A DNA stretch of 64,000 nucleotides from an uncultured Bacteroidia bacterium (GCA_902768985.1 CACXNA010000007.1:89337-153336), one strand, 5' to 3'; positions 28,289 to 37,004 are shown, numbered from the stretch's first letter. The notes: generated by a model from the sequence alone, not told the origin. A program made the numbers and translations.

Positions 28289-28352
28289 TCATTCCGGTAC
28301 AACAATAGTCATTCCAGCACAACAATAGTCATTCCGGGCTTGACCCGGAATC
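28285..28352. repeat. Family D palindrome with two tandem half-sites, between convergent genes
   Basis: Three 20-bp units beginning ATAGTCATTCC; the third continues into the palindrome TTCCGGGCTTGACCCGGAA. It starts at the stop codon of the golvesin-like gene and ends at the stop codon of the epimerase gene, so it may serve as a bidirectional terminator. Confidence 0.7.
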
Positions 28353-30271
28353 TATTTCTTATCGTATTCCTCGAACCGGGAATTGTTCGACACATACTCC
28401 GGCACCACCGACTTCATCAGCTTCACCGTGGACGGAATGTCCACCACGCGGCTCAGCTTCGTGAGCTCGTCGACCGCCTTGACGGCGTCGCCGTACGCAT
28501 ACTCGCGGACGCGGGCGATGCGGATGCGGTCGTGCGAAGTCTCGTCGGTATTCTCCTTGTTGGAGAGCACCTCCTCGTAGAGCTTCTCGCCCGGACGCAG
28601 GCCCGTGTAGGCGATCTCGATGTCCTGGCCGGGCACGAGGCCCGCCAGTTCGATCATCCGGCGCGCCAGGTCGTCGATCTTGACCGGCTGGCCCATATCG
28701 AACACGCAGATGCGGTTCTCCGTCGGGAGCGTCGCCGCCTCCATCACGAGCCGGCAGGCTTCCGGAATGGTCATGAAGTAACGGGTGATCTTGGGATCCG
28801 TCACCGTGACGGGGCCGCCGCGCTCGATCTGCTCGCGGAAGCGCGGGATCACGGAGCCGTTGCTGCCCAGCACGTTGCCGAAGCGGGTGGTCACGAACTT
28901 CGTCTTGCCCGCCACCGAGCCGGCCTCGATGGCCTTGCCCAGGCTCTGGACGTAGATCTCCGCCAGACGCTTGGTGCAACCCATGATATTGGTCGGATTC
29001 ACGGCCTTGTCCGTGGAGATCATCACCATCTTCTCCACCTCATATGCGATACACTTGTCGGCCACGTTGCGTGAGCCGTACACGTTCACCAGCACGGCCT
29101 CGCAGGGATTCTCCTCCATCAGCGGCACATGCTTGTAAGCCGCCGCGTGGAAGACCACCTGCGGCCGGTGCGTGCGGAACGCGAAGTCCAGGCGCTCGAC
29201 CTGACGGACGTCGCCGATGATCGGCACGAAAGTCAACTGCTTGAAGCGCTCCTCCAGCTCCAGGCGGAGGGTGTGCATCGGGGTCTCGGCGTTGTCGAAG
29301 AGCACGAGCTTCTTCACGCCGAAGCCGGCCAGCTGCCGGCAGAGCTCGGAGCCGATGGAGCCGGCCGCGCCGGTCACCATGACCACCTTATCCTTGAAGT
29401 TCGCCTGGATGGCGTCCATCGAAATCTTGATTTCCTCGCGGCCCAGCAGGTCCTCGATCTTGATATTACGGACCTGCAGCTTGGGCGTCGGAGCGCCCGT
29501 GATCTCATCCACCGCCGGGGCGATGAGGATCTTCAGGCCGCGCTCGGTGCAGAAGCGCACCAGGTGGCCCTCCTCCGCAGCGACATCCTTTTCACGCGTG
29601 AAGATGATGCCCCGCAGGGAGAGTTGGTTCACCACCGTTTCGAATTCTTCCTGCGTATCGAGGTGGTACACCTTCTGGTCGGCGATCATCGAATGCTCGA
29701 TGTCCGTCCGATTGGAGATGAGTCCCACCACTTCATAGCGCTTGGAGCCGCGCAGGCGGGAGGACGTGGCCACCGCCTTGTCTTCGATGCCGTAGATCAG
29801 CACGCGCTCGCGGCGCTCCAGCTCACGTACCTGCTTCTTGTAATTGTCGTAGACGTAGATCATCAGCAGGCGCACCGTACACTGCGCCACGGTCGTGGCC
29901 ACTATGTCGAAAAGCAACAGCACGAAGACCTCCACGTTGTATCTCCCAAGCAGAATCGCCACCAGGGCCAGGACCAGGCCTTTGCCGATCGCAGCCGCAC
30001 CGAGCAGGAAAGTATCCTTGAAGGAGAAATGACGGATGACGATGACGTAAGTCTTTAGCAGCCAGTACATCAGCGCGGAACCCGCGCCAGCGGCAACACC
30101 CCAGATCAGGTCGAAGAGGCGGTCCTGGAAGATGTCCTGATCCAACAGGAAGGACACGATGGCGACGATGACCGAACAAGCAATCGAAATGGTCAGGTCC
30201 ATCAGGAAAACCTGCGACCGACCGAGAAATTTTGCGCTGTATTTATCCAGACTCTTACTGAATCTTCCCAT
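28352..30271 (-). CDS. CapD/FlaA1-type UDP-sugar 4,6-dehydratase/epimerase, membrane bound
   Basis: A protein of 639 residues for polysaccharide precursor synthesis (nucleoside-diphosphate-sugar 4,6-dehydratase, as WbpM/PglF/CapD). Four N-terminal membrane helices (about 10-130) are followed by a CoA-binding-like Rossmann domain (RVLIYGIEDKAVATSSRLRG) and the catalytic SDR domain with VMVTGAAGSIGSEL (about 300), DVRQVERLDFAF, FHAAAYKHVPLMEENP, ISTDKAVNPTNIMG and TRFGNVLGSNGSVIPRF. The start MGRFSKSL at 30271 is preferred to a non-ATG start upstream and lies 21 nt below a -7 box. It is downstream of rfbB and the PAP2 genes in a surface-glycan neighbourhood. Confidence 0.92.
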   Translation of the reverse strand: MGRFSKSLDKYSAKFLGRSQVFLMDLTISIACSVIVAIVSFLLDQDIFQDRLFDLIWGVAAGAGSALMYWLLKTYVIVIRHFSFKDTFLLGAAAIGKGLVLALVAILLGRYNVEVFVLLLFDIVATTVAQCTVRLLMIYVYDNYKKQVRELERRERVLIYGIEDKAVATSSRLRGSKRYEVVGLISNRTDIEHSMIADQKVYHLDTQEEFETVVNQLSLRGIIFTREKDVAAEEGHLVRFCTERGLKILIAPAVDEITGAPTPKLQVRNIKIEDLLGREEIKISMDAIQANFKDKVVMVTGAAGSIGSELCRQLAGFGVKKLVLFDNAETPMHTLRLELEERFKQLTFVPIIGDVRQVERLDFAFRTHRPQVVFHAAAYKHVPLMEENPCEAVLVNVYGSRNVADKCIAYEVEKMVMISTDKAVNPTNIMGCTKRLAEIYVQSLGKAIEAGSVAGKTKFVTTRFGNVLGSNGSVIPRFREQIERGGPVTVTDPKITRYFMTIPEACRLVMEAATLPTENRICVFDMGQPVKIDDLARRMIELAGLVPGQDIEIAYTGLRPGEKLYEEVLSNKENTDETSHDRIRIARVREYAYGDAVKAVDELTKLSRVVDIPSTVKLMKSVVPEYVSNNSRFEEYDKK

Positions 30272-30292
30272 GGAATAGCTTTTCTTAGTTTG

Positions 30293-30300
30293 CAAATATA
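30293..30300 (-). promoter_or_regulatory. -7 box for the CapD-like gene
   Basis: The minus strand reads TATATTTG, 21 nt above the ATG at 30271. Confidence 0.55.
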
Positions 30301-30311
30301 ACAATAATATC

Positions 30312-31058
30312 TTAAAATGCGAACGCCAATGACGCGCAGACGGTCCCGCTCATCGGATCCATCGTCGGCACGACGGTCAGCGGGCCGATGTTGAAGAAGC
30401 GCTTCGTGGGCTCGAGGAGCCACTCGCCCACGTGCGCGCCCAGGATGCCCAGGCCCGCGCCGAAGAGGATGTCGCTCATCCAGTGGCGTCCCTGATACAC
30501 GCGCATGAACGCGACGACCGACGCCACGGTATACGCCCCGAGGCCCCAGGCCCAGCCGTAATTCATGCGGACCAGCTCCGCACCCACGAAACCCAGCACG
30601 GTGTGCCCGGAGGGGAAAGAATTATAGTTCGTCATATCCGGCCGGGCGGCCGTGATCACGTTCTTCAGGAGCAGGCAGGTGCCGCCGGCCACCAAAGACG
30701 CCAGGCCCGCTTCGATCACGCGGTCCTGCAGGTCGTACTTCGACGGCACGCCGGTCAGTCCGAGGCCGAGGTCCACGACCATCGGCACCACGGGGACGTA
30801 CTTCAGGACGGCGTCGGCGCCCTTCAGGACGCCCTTTTCCTCACGCAGATGCGCAAACGTCTGATACACCGGCACGTCGATGGCCTCGTGCCCCGTGAGA
30901 TGGATGCCCAGGCCGGTGGCGAGCAGCAGGCCGGGCGCGATGAGCTGCGTGGCTTTGAAGACCGACGACGTGTCCCGCTGGCGCACCACCTGCGCCTGGC
31001 CGGGCCAGGAGCCGAGCAGCAACGCCAATAGCATGATAATACGGACAGTACGGGACAT
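30312..31058 (-). CDS. PAP2-family phosphatase, copy 1
   Basis: A protein of 248 residues with a signal peptide (MLLALLLGSWPGQAQ). The three PAP2 motifs are present: KNVITAARPD (motif 1), NSFPSGHT (motif 2) and RVYQGRHWMSDILFGAG (motif 3, with His and Asp). Such enzymes dephosphorylate lipid or isoprenoid pyrophosphates (undecaprenyl-PP, lipid A or PG phosphates). It is a paralogue of the gene 24 nt upstream. Ending in ASLAFAF with a terminal Phe, it looks like a protein routed to the outer membrane. It belongs to the minus-strand cluster rfbB-PAP2-PAP2. Confidence 0.9.
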   Translation of the reverse strand: MSRTVRIIMLLALLLGSWPGQAQVVRQRDTSSVFKATQLIAPGLLLATGLGIHLTGHEAIDVPVYQTFAHLREEKGVLKGADAVLKYVPVVPMVVDLGLGLTGVPSKYDLQDRVIEAGLASLVAGGTCLLLKNVITAARPDMTNYNSFPSGHTVLGFVGAELVRMNYGWAWGLGAYTVASVVAFMRVYQGRHWMSDILFGAGLGILGAHVGEWLLEPTKRFFNIGPLTVVPTMDPMSGTVCASLAFAF

Positions 31059-31081
31059 ATATGTGGTTAGTTAGTAATTGC

Positions 31082-31849
31082 CTAAAACACGAACGCCAGC
31101 GAGGCGCACAGGGTGCCGCTCACGGGGTCCACCCGCGGCACCAGGGCGGTCTGCACCTGCGTCTTGCGCAGGCCGTCCCACTGGATCGTCGGGATGTTGA
31201 GCCAGTCCTTGACCGGCTCCAGCAGCCATTCGCCCACGTGGGCCGTCAGGATGCCGAGTCCGGCACCGAAGAGGCAGTCGCTCAGCCAGTGCCAGTTGTT
31301 GTAGTTGCGCATCACGGCCACGGTCATGGCGATGGCGTACGCACCCGCGCCCCAGCCCCAGCCGTACTCCATGCGCACCAGCTCCGCCCCGATGAACACC
31401 CAGTCGGTGTGCCCCGAGGGGAAGGATTTCGCGTTCGCGCCATTGGGGCGCGGCGAATAAATCAGCTCCTTGCAGGACCAGGAGATGATGCCCAGCGTGG
31501 CGCAGGAGATCACACCCTGGATCATGCGGTCGGTGAAGGCGTGCTTCGCCGGCACGCCCAGCAGGCCCAGGCCCACGTAGCCCGTAATGGGCACATACTG
31601 GATATAATTGTCGAAGCCGCGCTCCGGGCCGCCGGCGCGCCACTTCTCCTGGAACCACTGGTTCACGGGCACGTCGATGGCGTCGTGCCCCCAGCAATGG
31701 ATCCCGATTCCCGATGCAATCAGCACGCCCGGCGCAATCAGCTGCGTGGGCTTGAACACCGACGAGTCGGCCTGGCGGACCCGCTGCGCTTGCGCACGCG
31801 GTCCGGCCAACAGGCTGAGGATCAGGAATATGGGGAGCAGTCGCCTCAT
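31082..31849 (-). CDS. PAP2-family phosphatase, copy 2
   Basis: A protein of 255 residues with a signal peptide (LPIFLILSLLAGPRAQAQ). PAP2 motifs are KELIYSPRPN, KSFPSGHT and RNYNNWHWLSDCLFGAG. It shares architecture and the C-terminal SGTLCASLAFVF with copy 1, so the two arose by tandem duplication. The ATG at 31849 overlaps the rfbB stop by 4 nt (ATGA), proving coupling to rfbB; the longer in-frame extension upstream is just the shadow of rfbB. Confidence 0.9.
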   Translation of the reverse strand: MRRLLPIFLILSLLAGPRAQAQRVRQADSSVFKPTQLIAPGVLIASGIGIHCWGHDAIDVPVNQWFQEKWRAGGPERGFDNYIQYVPITGYVGLGLLGVPAKHAFTDRMIQGVISCATLGIISWSCKELIYSPRPNGANAKSFPSGHTDWVFIGAELVRMEYGWGWGAGAYAIAMTVAVMRNYNNWHWLSDCLFGAGLGILTAHVGEWLLEPVKDWLNIPTIQWDGLRKTQVQTALVPRVDPVSGTLCASLAFVF

Positions 31850-33012
31850 CGGCCGGCGTACATGTTCTCGTAGTACTTCTGATAGTCGCCGGAGGTCACG
31901 TTGTCCAGCCAGGCCTGGTTGTCCAGGTACCAGCGGACCGTCTTTTCGATGCCCTCCTCGAACTGCAGGCTCGGCTCCCAGCCGAGTTCGCGCTGCAGCT
32001 TCGAGCTGTCGATCGCGTACCGCAGATCGTGGCCCGCGCGGTCGGTCACATAGGTGATCAGGTCCATATCCTCGCCCTCCTTGCGGCCCAGGAGCCGGTC
32101 GGTGGTGTTGATCAGGACCTTGATGATGTCGATGTTCTTCCACTCGTTGAAGCCGCCGATGTTGTACGTCTCCGCAATCTTGCCCTTGTGGAAGATCACG
32201 TCGATGGCGCGTGCGTGGTCCTCCACGTACAGCCAGTCGCGCACGTTCTCGCCCTTGCCGTAGACCGGCAGCGGCTTGCGGTGGCGGATGTTATTGATGA
32301 AGAGCGGGATAAGCTTCTCGGGGAATTGGTACGGGCCGTAGTTGTTCGAGCAGTTCGTCACGATGGTCGGCAGCCCGAAGGTGTCGTGGAATGCCCGCAC
32401 GAAGTGGTCCGAGCTCGCCTTCGCGGCGCTGTACGGGCTGTGCGGCTGGTACTTCAGCTCTTCGGTGAAGAATTTCTCGCCGTACGCGAGATGATGCTTC
32501 CCCGAGCTCGCCTTCGTCGTGAACGGCGGCTCGACGCCCTCCGGGTGCGTCATCTCCAGCGCCCCGTACACCTCGTCGGTGGAAATGTGGTAGAATCTGC
32601 ATTCTACTTCTTTCATAGTCATTCCGGGCTTGACCCGGAATCCCGTCGGCTCCCAGTAGGCCTTCGCGGCCTGGAGGAGCGAAAGCGTACCCATCACGTT
32701 CGTCTGCGCGAAGGTGAACGGGTCCTTGATCGAGCGGTCCACGTGCGACTCGGCGGCCAGATGGATGATGCCGTCCACCTTCTCCTCCTGCATCAGCTTC
32801 AGCACACCCTCGAAATCGCAGATGTCCATCTTCACGAACTTGTAGTTCGGCTTGTCCTCGATATCCTTGAGATTCGCGAGGTTACCGGCGTACGTCAGCT
32901 TGTCCAGATTGATGATCTTATAGTTCGGATACTTGTTCACGAACAGGCGCACGACATGGCTGCCGATGAAACCGGCACCGCCGGTGATGATGAGGGTTCG
33001 CTCGAAATTCAT
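31846..33012 (-). CDS. rfbB: dTDP-glucose 4,6-dehydratase with a palindrome-derived insertion
   Basis: A protein of 388 residues. It makes dTDP-4-keto-6-deoxyglucose for rhamnose-type sugars. The NAD-binding motif is GGAGFIGSHVVRLF (11-24), with DKLTYAGNLANLKD, THxxxE-like ISTDEVYGAL and active-site YSAAKASSDH. Residues of about 122-134 (TGFRVKPGMTMKE) are encoded by a family D palindrome (32618-32642) inserted in frame in a loop between AAKAYWE and the conserved RFYHISTDEVYG; the rest is highly conventional. The gene starts at a palindromic bidirectional promoter shared with rnhA and runs into PAP2 copy 2. Confidence 0.94.
   Translation of the reverse strand: MNFERTLIITGGAGFIGSHVVRLFVNKYPNYKIINLDKLTYAGNLANLKDIEDKPNYKFVKMDICDFEGVLKLMQEEKVDGIIHLAAESHVDRSIKDPFTFAQTNVMGTLSLLQAAKAYWEPTGFRVKPGMTMKEVECRFYHISTDEVYGALEMTHPEGVEPPFTTKASSGKHHLAYGEKFFTEELKYQPHSPYSAAKASSDHFVRAFHDTFGLPTIVTNCSNNYGPYQFPEKLIPLFINNIRHRKPLPVYGKGENVRDWLYVEDHARAIDVIFHKGKIAETYNIGGFNEWKNIDIIKVLINTTDRLLGRKEGEDMDLITYVTDRAGHDLRYAIDSSKLQRELGWEPSLQFEEGIEKTVRWYLDNQAWLDNVTSGDYQKYYENMYAGR
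32618..32642. repeat. Family D palindrome inside rfbB
   Basis: GTCATTCCGGGCTTGACCCG followed by GAATC, identical to the intergenic copies at 28328 and 33565, here in frame within a coding sequence. Confidence 0.8.
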
Positions 33013-33037
33013 ACTCGGTTATTATTCTATTAGTCCA

Positions 33038-33045
33038 CAAAAATA
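33038..33045 (-). promoter_or_regulatory. -7 box for rfbB
   Basis: The minus strand reads TATTTTTG. It is the left half of CAAAAATAACTATTTTTG (33038-33055). Confidence 0.6.
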
Positions 33046-33047
33046 AC

Positions 33048-33055
33048 TATTTTTG
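33048..33055 (+). promoter_or_regulatory. -7 box for rnhA
   Basis: TATTTTTG ends 6 nt before the rnhA ATG at 33062, predicting a leaderless transcript. It is the right half of the bidirectional 18-bp palindrome. Confidence 0.6.
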
Positions 33056-33061
33056 CACATA

Positions 33062-33514
33062 ATGCCAACGCGACCTCCCATATATCTCTACACCGACGGC
33101 GCAGCCAGCGGCAACCCCGGCCCGGGCGGCTGGGGCGCGGTCCTCGTCTGCGGCGACGCGCGCAAGGAGATGTCGGGCGGCTTCGCCAAGACCACCAACA
33201 ACCGGATGGAGCTCCTGGCCGTCATCAACGGCCTGGAAGCGATCAAGTGGGACGGCGCCGAGGTGCGCGTCTTCAGCGACTCCACCTACGTCGTGAAGAC
33301 CGTCACCGAGGGCTGGAAGCGCAAGAAGAACCACGACCTGTGGGCCCGCTTCGACGCGCTCGCGGCCCGCTTCCGGCTGGAATTCACCTGGATCAAGGGT
33401 CACGCCGGCCACCCCGAGAACGAGCGCTGCGACCGCCTCGCCGTCGCCGCCTACTCCCTCCCCGGCCTGCCCGACGACGAAGGTTACTTAGCATCAACTG
33501 AAACCCTTTTATAG
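33062..33514 (+). CDS. rnhA: Ribonuclease HI
   Basis: A protein of 150 residues that cleaves RNA in RNA-DNA hybrids. The catalytic set is visible: [16 protein letters not shown] (Asp), [13 protein letters not shown] (Glu), VFSDSTYVV (Asp), [18 protein letters not shown] (His and Asp). The ATG at 33062 is chosen because an in-frame TTG upstream lies inside the promoter box. It is divergent from rfbB. A family D repeat follows. Confidence 0.95.
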   Translation: MPTRPPIYLYTDGAASGNPGPGGWGAVLVCGDARKEMSGGFAKTTNNRMELLAVINGLEAIKWDGAEVRVFSDSTYVVKTVTEGWKRKKNHDLWARFDALAARFRLEFTWIKGHAGHPENERCDRLAVAAYSLPGLPDDEGYLASTETLL

Positions 33515-33589
33515 TCGTTGCTTTTTTATAGTCATTGCTTTTTATAGTCATTGCTTTTTATATAGTCATTCCGGGCTTGACCCGGAATC
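33511..33589. repeat. Tandem half-sites leading into a family D palindrome
   Basis: Units of TATAGTCATTGCTTTT (about 17 bp, three or four copies) are followed by the full palindrome GTCATTCCGGGCTTGACCCG (33565-33584 and on). It resembles the array at 28285 and suggests growth by duplication of one half-site. Confidence 0.7.
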
Positions 33590-33604
33590 TAATACAACTA
33601 AGAT

Positions 33605-34693
33605 ATGCAAAACGGAAAAATCATAGTGGGCATCACCCAGGGCGACTCCAACGGCATCGGCTACGAAGTCATCATCAAAGCACTCGCCGACCCGCGGATC
33701 CTCGAGCAGTTCACCCCCGTCATCTACGGCTCCTCCAAGCTCTTCGGCTTCTACCGCAAGACCATCCCCGAAGTGGAGTCCATGGACACGAACGCCATCG
33801 GCAGCGCCTCCGAGGCACACCCCAAGCGCATCAACATCGTCAACTGCCTCCCGGACAGCGCCTACGCCGAGCCCGGCCAGGCCACGGCCGAGTCGGCCGG
33901 CGGCGCCATCAAGTCGCTCGAGCGCGCCGTCGCCGACCTCAAGGCGGGCCTCATCGACGTGCTCGTCACGGGCCCCATCAACAAGAAGGCCATGTCGCTC
34001 GAGGGCTTCGGCTTCCCGGGCCACACCGAATACATCCAGAACGCCTTCGGCGCCCCCGATTCGCTGATGTTCATGATCAGCCACCGCCTGCGCCTCGCCG
34101 TCGTCACGGGCCACATTCCCCTCAAGGAAGTGGCCGCGCAGATCACCGAAGAGCGCATTCTGAGCAAGCTGCGCCTCATCAACAAGTCCCTCAAGGAGGA
34201 CTTCGTGGTGGACCAGCCGCGCATCGCCGTGCTGAGCCTCAACCCGCACAGCGGCGACGGCGGCCTGCTCGGCTCCGAGGAGCAGGACATCATCATCCCC
34301 GCCATCAAGAAGGCCACCGACGAGGGCATCCTCGCCTTCGGTCCCTTCTCCCCCGACGGCTACTTCGGCCTCAATCATTTCGAGAATTTCGACGCCACGC
34401 TGGCGATGTACCACGACCAGGGCCTCGCGCCCTTCAAGGCCCTCTCCTTCGAGGACGGCGTCAACTTCACCGCCGGCCTGCCGTACGTCCGCACCTCGCC
34501 GGACCACGGCACGGCTTTCGAGATGGCCGGCCGCGACGAGGCGGACCCGCGCTCGATGCGCGCCGCCATCTTCGCCGCCTGCGACATCTTCCGCAACCGC
34601 GTCCAGTGGCAGGAGCTCCAGGACGGCAAAATGCCCGACCGCTTCCTCCAGCGGGAGAAAAAAGATCGCTCCGGCAAACCCCAAATTGCATAA
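33605..34693 (+). CDS. pdxA: 4-hydroxythreonine-4-phosphate dehydrogenase
   Basis: A protein of 362 residues in the DXP-dependent pyridoxal phosphate pathway. Family landmarks: GITQGDSNGIGYEVIIKAL at the N-terminus, VTGPINKKAM, FPGHTEYI (metal His), LSLNPHSGDGG, YHDQGLAPFK (metal His) and RTSPDHGTAFEMAG (metal His). All three metal ligands are present. Its last codons (KPQIA-stop) form the left arm of a 13-bp hairpin, so the terminator starts inside the gene. Confidence 0.95.
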   Translation: MQNGKIIVGITQGDSNGIGYEVIIKALADPRILEQFTPVIYGSSKLFGFYRKTIPEVESMDTNAIGSASEAHPKRINIVNCLPDSAYAEPGQATAESAGGAIKSLERAVADLKAGLIDVLVTGPINKKAMSLEGFGFPGHTEYIQNAFGAPDSLMFMISHRLRLAVVTGHIPLKEVAAQITEERILSKLRLINKSLKEDFVVDQPRIAVLSLNPHSGDGGLLGSEEQDIIIPAIKKATDEGILAFGPFSPDGYFGLNHFENFDATLAMYHDQGLAPFKALSFEDGVNFTAGLPYVRTSPDHGTAFEMAGRDEADPRSMRAAIFAACDIFRNRVQWQELQDGKMPDRFLQREKKDRSGKPQIA

Positions 34694-34707
34694 CGCAATT
34701 TGGGGTT
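34677..34707 (+). terminator. Hairpin overlapping the pdxA stop codon
   Basis: AACCCCAAATTGC (34677-34689), loop ATAAC, GCAATTTGGGGTT (34695-34707): a perfect 13-bp stem containing the stop codon. There is no T-run, so termination efficiency is uncertain. Confidence 0.55.
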
Positions 34708-34790
34708 GCCGCTATCGCTATGACGGGGGAAGAATCCCCCGATACCCCCTCGGTCGCTTCGCTCCGAATCTTCTCTCCGCCTCCGGTTTT

Positions 34791-34902
34791 GCTGTGAGCT
34801 GTAAGTAATTACAGATCAGCAATATAACAAATTATACTACCCCCAAAATGGGGGTAGTATAATTTTATTATTAACTATCAATCAGCTAGTTACAGCTCAC
34901 AG
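34791..34902. repeat. Family A nested palindrome, copy 3
   Basis: Outer arms GCTGTGAG and CTCACAG; core TTATACTACCCCCAAAATGG and GGGTAGTATAA. A compensating A-T change in both stem arms (TACTACCCCC with GGGGGTAGTA) keeps the hairpin intact. Confidence 0.8.
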
Positions 34903-34916
34903 ACAAACTTATCATT

Positions 34917-35801
34917 CTACTGCCACCACCAGTTTACGAGGGAAGGTTTTTCGGATTTGATGGAGTTGGCGACATTCACGCCCACGACCTCGTCGAGGTT
35001 CACGAAAAGTTTGTAGCCGAGTTTCTCTTCGAGGTCCTTCACCGACATCGACTCGCTTTTTGAGAAGTAATTCGGGTAACTATCGTGGTTATACCAGAAC
35101 GCCGCGGCCATGAAACCTCTGTCCCCCTGCGTGATATCCTTGCTATAGCGGAGCACCGCTTTGAAATAGGCCGCCGGGACGGTCACTTTGTTATCGCTGC
35201 GGTCGTACACATAATGTGTCGCGCCGTCCGACACGCAACCGGACACGACGTACAGGGTATCGGACTTAGCCGCCCAGACGCGAATCTTGCCCTCCAGGGT
35301 CGCCCACACGCCGCCAGCGAATCCGCTATCCTGCGGGGTGATATTGGTACTGTAGAAGGTCGTAGCGTTGAGTTCACCGTTGGCAGTGCGGTCTGCCGAC
35401 GGAAGCTGGAGTCCACGGTCGTACCAGTTGTTGTCTCCCTTCCTAAAGCCGCCGCTCACGTTAGACTGCTTCGAAGCGGGAAGGAACGGGTCATAGCCCC
35501 ACGCCTCGCTACGGCCCGAATTGCCCAGATAGACGCCGCATAGCGGATAGGCCACCCAGCGAGACACGCGGTTGGTGTAGTCCCAGTAGTAGGAATAGTT
35601 GCGGAGCGCCTTCCCATCGATCGAACAGCTCCGGGAAAAGAAGTCCAGTCCGTCCGTGGCCGACGTCTCCGGCAGCTCCAGCCAGTGCGCCTGCGCAATC
35701 GCCTCCCCCGGTCCTGCCCCTCCCGGCACATCCAGCCCTCCCTCACAGGACAGCACGCACAGCGCCAAAGGCACCAGTAGAAGAAAAGGCTTCACGGTCA
35801 T
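34917..35801 (-). CDS. DNA/RNA non-specific endonuclease (NucA/EndoG) homologue lacking the catalytic His
   Basis: A lipoprotein of 294 residues (signal ending CVLSC, Cys19). The bba-Me-finger nuclease core is clear: YDRGLQLPSADRTAN, TFYSTNITPQDSGFAGGVWATLEGKIR and VVSGCV. The hallmark DRGH is DRGL (Leu131 for the general-base His), and the Asn that normally holds Mg in the N-x-G-x-W segment is Ala162. Two key catalytic positions are thus lost while the fold residues are kept, which suggests a binding or inhibitory role rather than a nuclease. It has no obvious operon partners and lies between family A copy 3 and trpS. Confidence 0.78.
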   Translation of the reverse strand: MTVKPFLLLVPLALCVLSCEGGLDVPGGAGPGEAIAQAHWLELPETSATDGLDFFSRSCSIDGKALRNYSYYWDYTNRVSRWVAYPLCGVYLGNSGRSEAWGYDPFLPASKQSNVSGGFRKGDNNWYDRGLQLPSADRTANGELNATTFYSTNITPQDSGFAGGVWATLEGKIRVWAAKSDTLYVVSGCVSDGATHYVYDRSDNKVTVPAAYFKAVLRYSKDITQGDRGFMAAAFWYNHDSYPNYFSKSESMSVKDLEEKLGYKLFVNLDEVVGVNVANSIKSEKPSLVNWWWQ

Positions 35802-35821
35802 TCGCGAGTTAAATTTTCGTC

Positions 35822-35867
35822 ATTTGCCGGCCCCGGTTCGTCATTCGCCGGCTTGACCGGCGAATCT
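35822..35867. repeat. Family D variant pair forming the trpS 3' end
   Basis: GTCATTCGCCGGCTTGACCG followed by GCGAATC (35840-35867), preceded by a partial copy (CATTTGCCGGCCCCGG). The minus strand of this repeat supplies the trpS C-terminal codons FAGQAGE and the stop. Confidence 0.7.
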
Positions 35868-37004
35868 CGATTTCTGTTCGGCGATCAGCGCCTCGAGCAC
35901 GCCAGGATCGAAGTAGTTGATCCGCATCGCAGCCTTGACGGCGGCGAGCGTCTCGGCGGCCTTGGCGCGAGCCGCCTCGGTCCCCTGCCGCAGGACCTCG
36001 TACACGTACGGCAGGTCCTGCTCGAGGGCCTTGCGGCGCTGGCGGATCGGCTCCAGCGTGTCGTTCAGCACGGCGGTGAGGAAATTCTTCACCATCACGT
36101 CGCCGAGGCCGCCGGCGCGGTACTGCGCCTTCACCTCGTCGAGGCTCTTGAAGTCGAAGCTCACCTTCTTCCCGTGGAAGCATTCCGCGAAGCGCTCAAA
36201 ATGCTCGGGCTTGCAGAACGCGTCCAGGTAGGTGAAGACCGTATTGCCCTCCACCTTGCCGGGATCGCTCACCTGCAGGTGCCCCGGGTCCGTGTACATC
36301 CCGCGGACCTTCTCCTTCACCTCTTCGGCGCTGTCGGACAGGTAGATGCAGTTGCCCAGCGACTTGCTCATCTTCGCCTTGCCGTCCGTGCCGGGCAGGC
36401 GCAGGCAGGCCGCGTTGTCCGGCAGGAGGATCTCCGGCTCGGTCAGCGCCGGGCCGTAGGTCGCGTTGAACTTCCGCACGATCTCGCGCGTCTGCTCGAT
36501 CATCGGCTCCTGGTCCTCGCCCACCGGCACCGTCGTGGCCTGAAAGGCCGTGATGTCCGCCGCCTGGCTGATCGGGTAGCAGAAGAAGCCGACCGGCGTG
36601 CCGGCCTTGTTGTCGTTGGCGTCGGAATCGTTGAATCCCCGCATCTGGATCTCCTGCTTTACCGTCGGGTTGCGCTGCAGGCGCTGGACCGTGACGAGAT
36701 TCATATAATAGAACGTCAGTTCGGTGAGCTCCGCCACCTGACTCTGGATGAGGATGTGGCTCTTGGTCGGGTCAATGCCCGCCGAGAGGTAGTCCAGGGC
36801 CACCTCGATGATGTTCTGCCGGACCTTCTCCGGGTTGTCGGCGTTGTCCGTGAGGGCCTGCGCATCCGCGATCATGATGTAGATCTCATCGAACGCGCCG
36901 CTGTTCTGCAGCTCCACGCGGCGCCGCAGCGAGCCCACGTAGTGGCCAATGTGAAGGCGACCGGTGGGCCGGTCGCCTGTGAGGATAATCTTCTTTTTTT
37001 CCAT
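35841..37004 (-). CDS. trpS: Tryptophanyl-tRNA synthetase
   Basis: A class I aminoacyl-tRNA synthetase of 387 residues. Signatures: [18 protein letters not shown] (HIGH), and KMSKSLGN (KMSKS) about residue 205. The start [15 protein letters not shown] at 37004 overlaps the recA stop by one base (TAATG), implying translational coupling to recA. The C-terminal tail SRFAGQAGE is encoded by a family D palindrome variant (35840-35867) and probably replaced the original end. Confidence 0.95.
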   Translation of the reverse strand: MEKKKIILTGDRPTGRLHIGHYVGSLRRRVELQNSGAFDEIYIMIADAQALTDNADNPEKVRQNIIEVALDYLSAGIDPTKSHILIQSQVAELTELTFYYMNLVTVQRLQRNPTVKQEIQMRGFNDSDANDNKAGTPVGFFCYPISQAADITAFQATTVPVGEDQEPMIEQTREIVRKFNATYGPALTEPEILLPDNAACLRLPGTDGKAKMSKSLGNCIYLSDSAEEVKEKVRGMYTDPGHLQVSDPGKVEGNTVFTYLDAFCKPEHFERFAECFHGKKVSFDFKSLDEVKAQYRAGGLGDVMVKNFLTAVLNDTLEPIRQRRKALEQDLPYVYEVLRQGTEAARAKAAETLAAVKAAMRINYFDPGVLEALIAEQKSRFAGQAGE

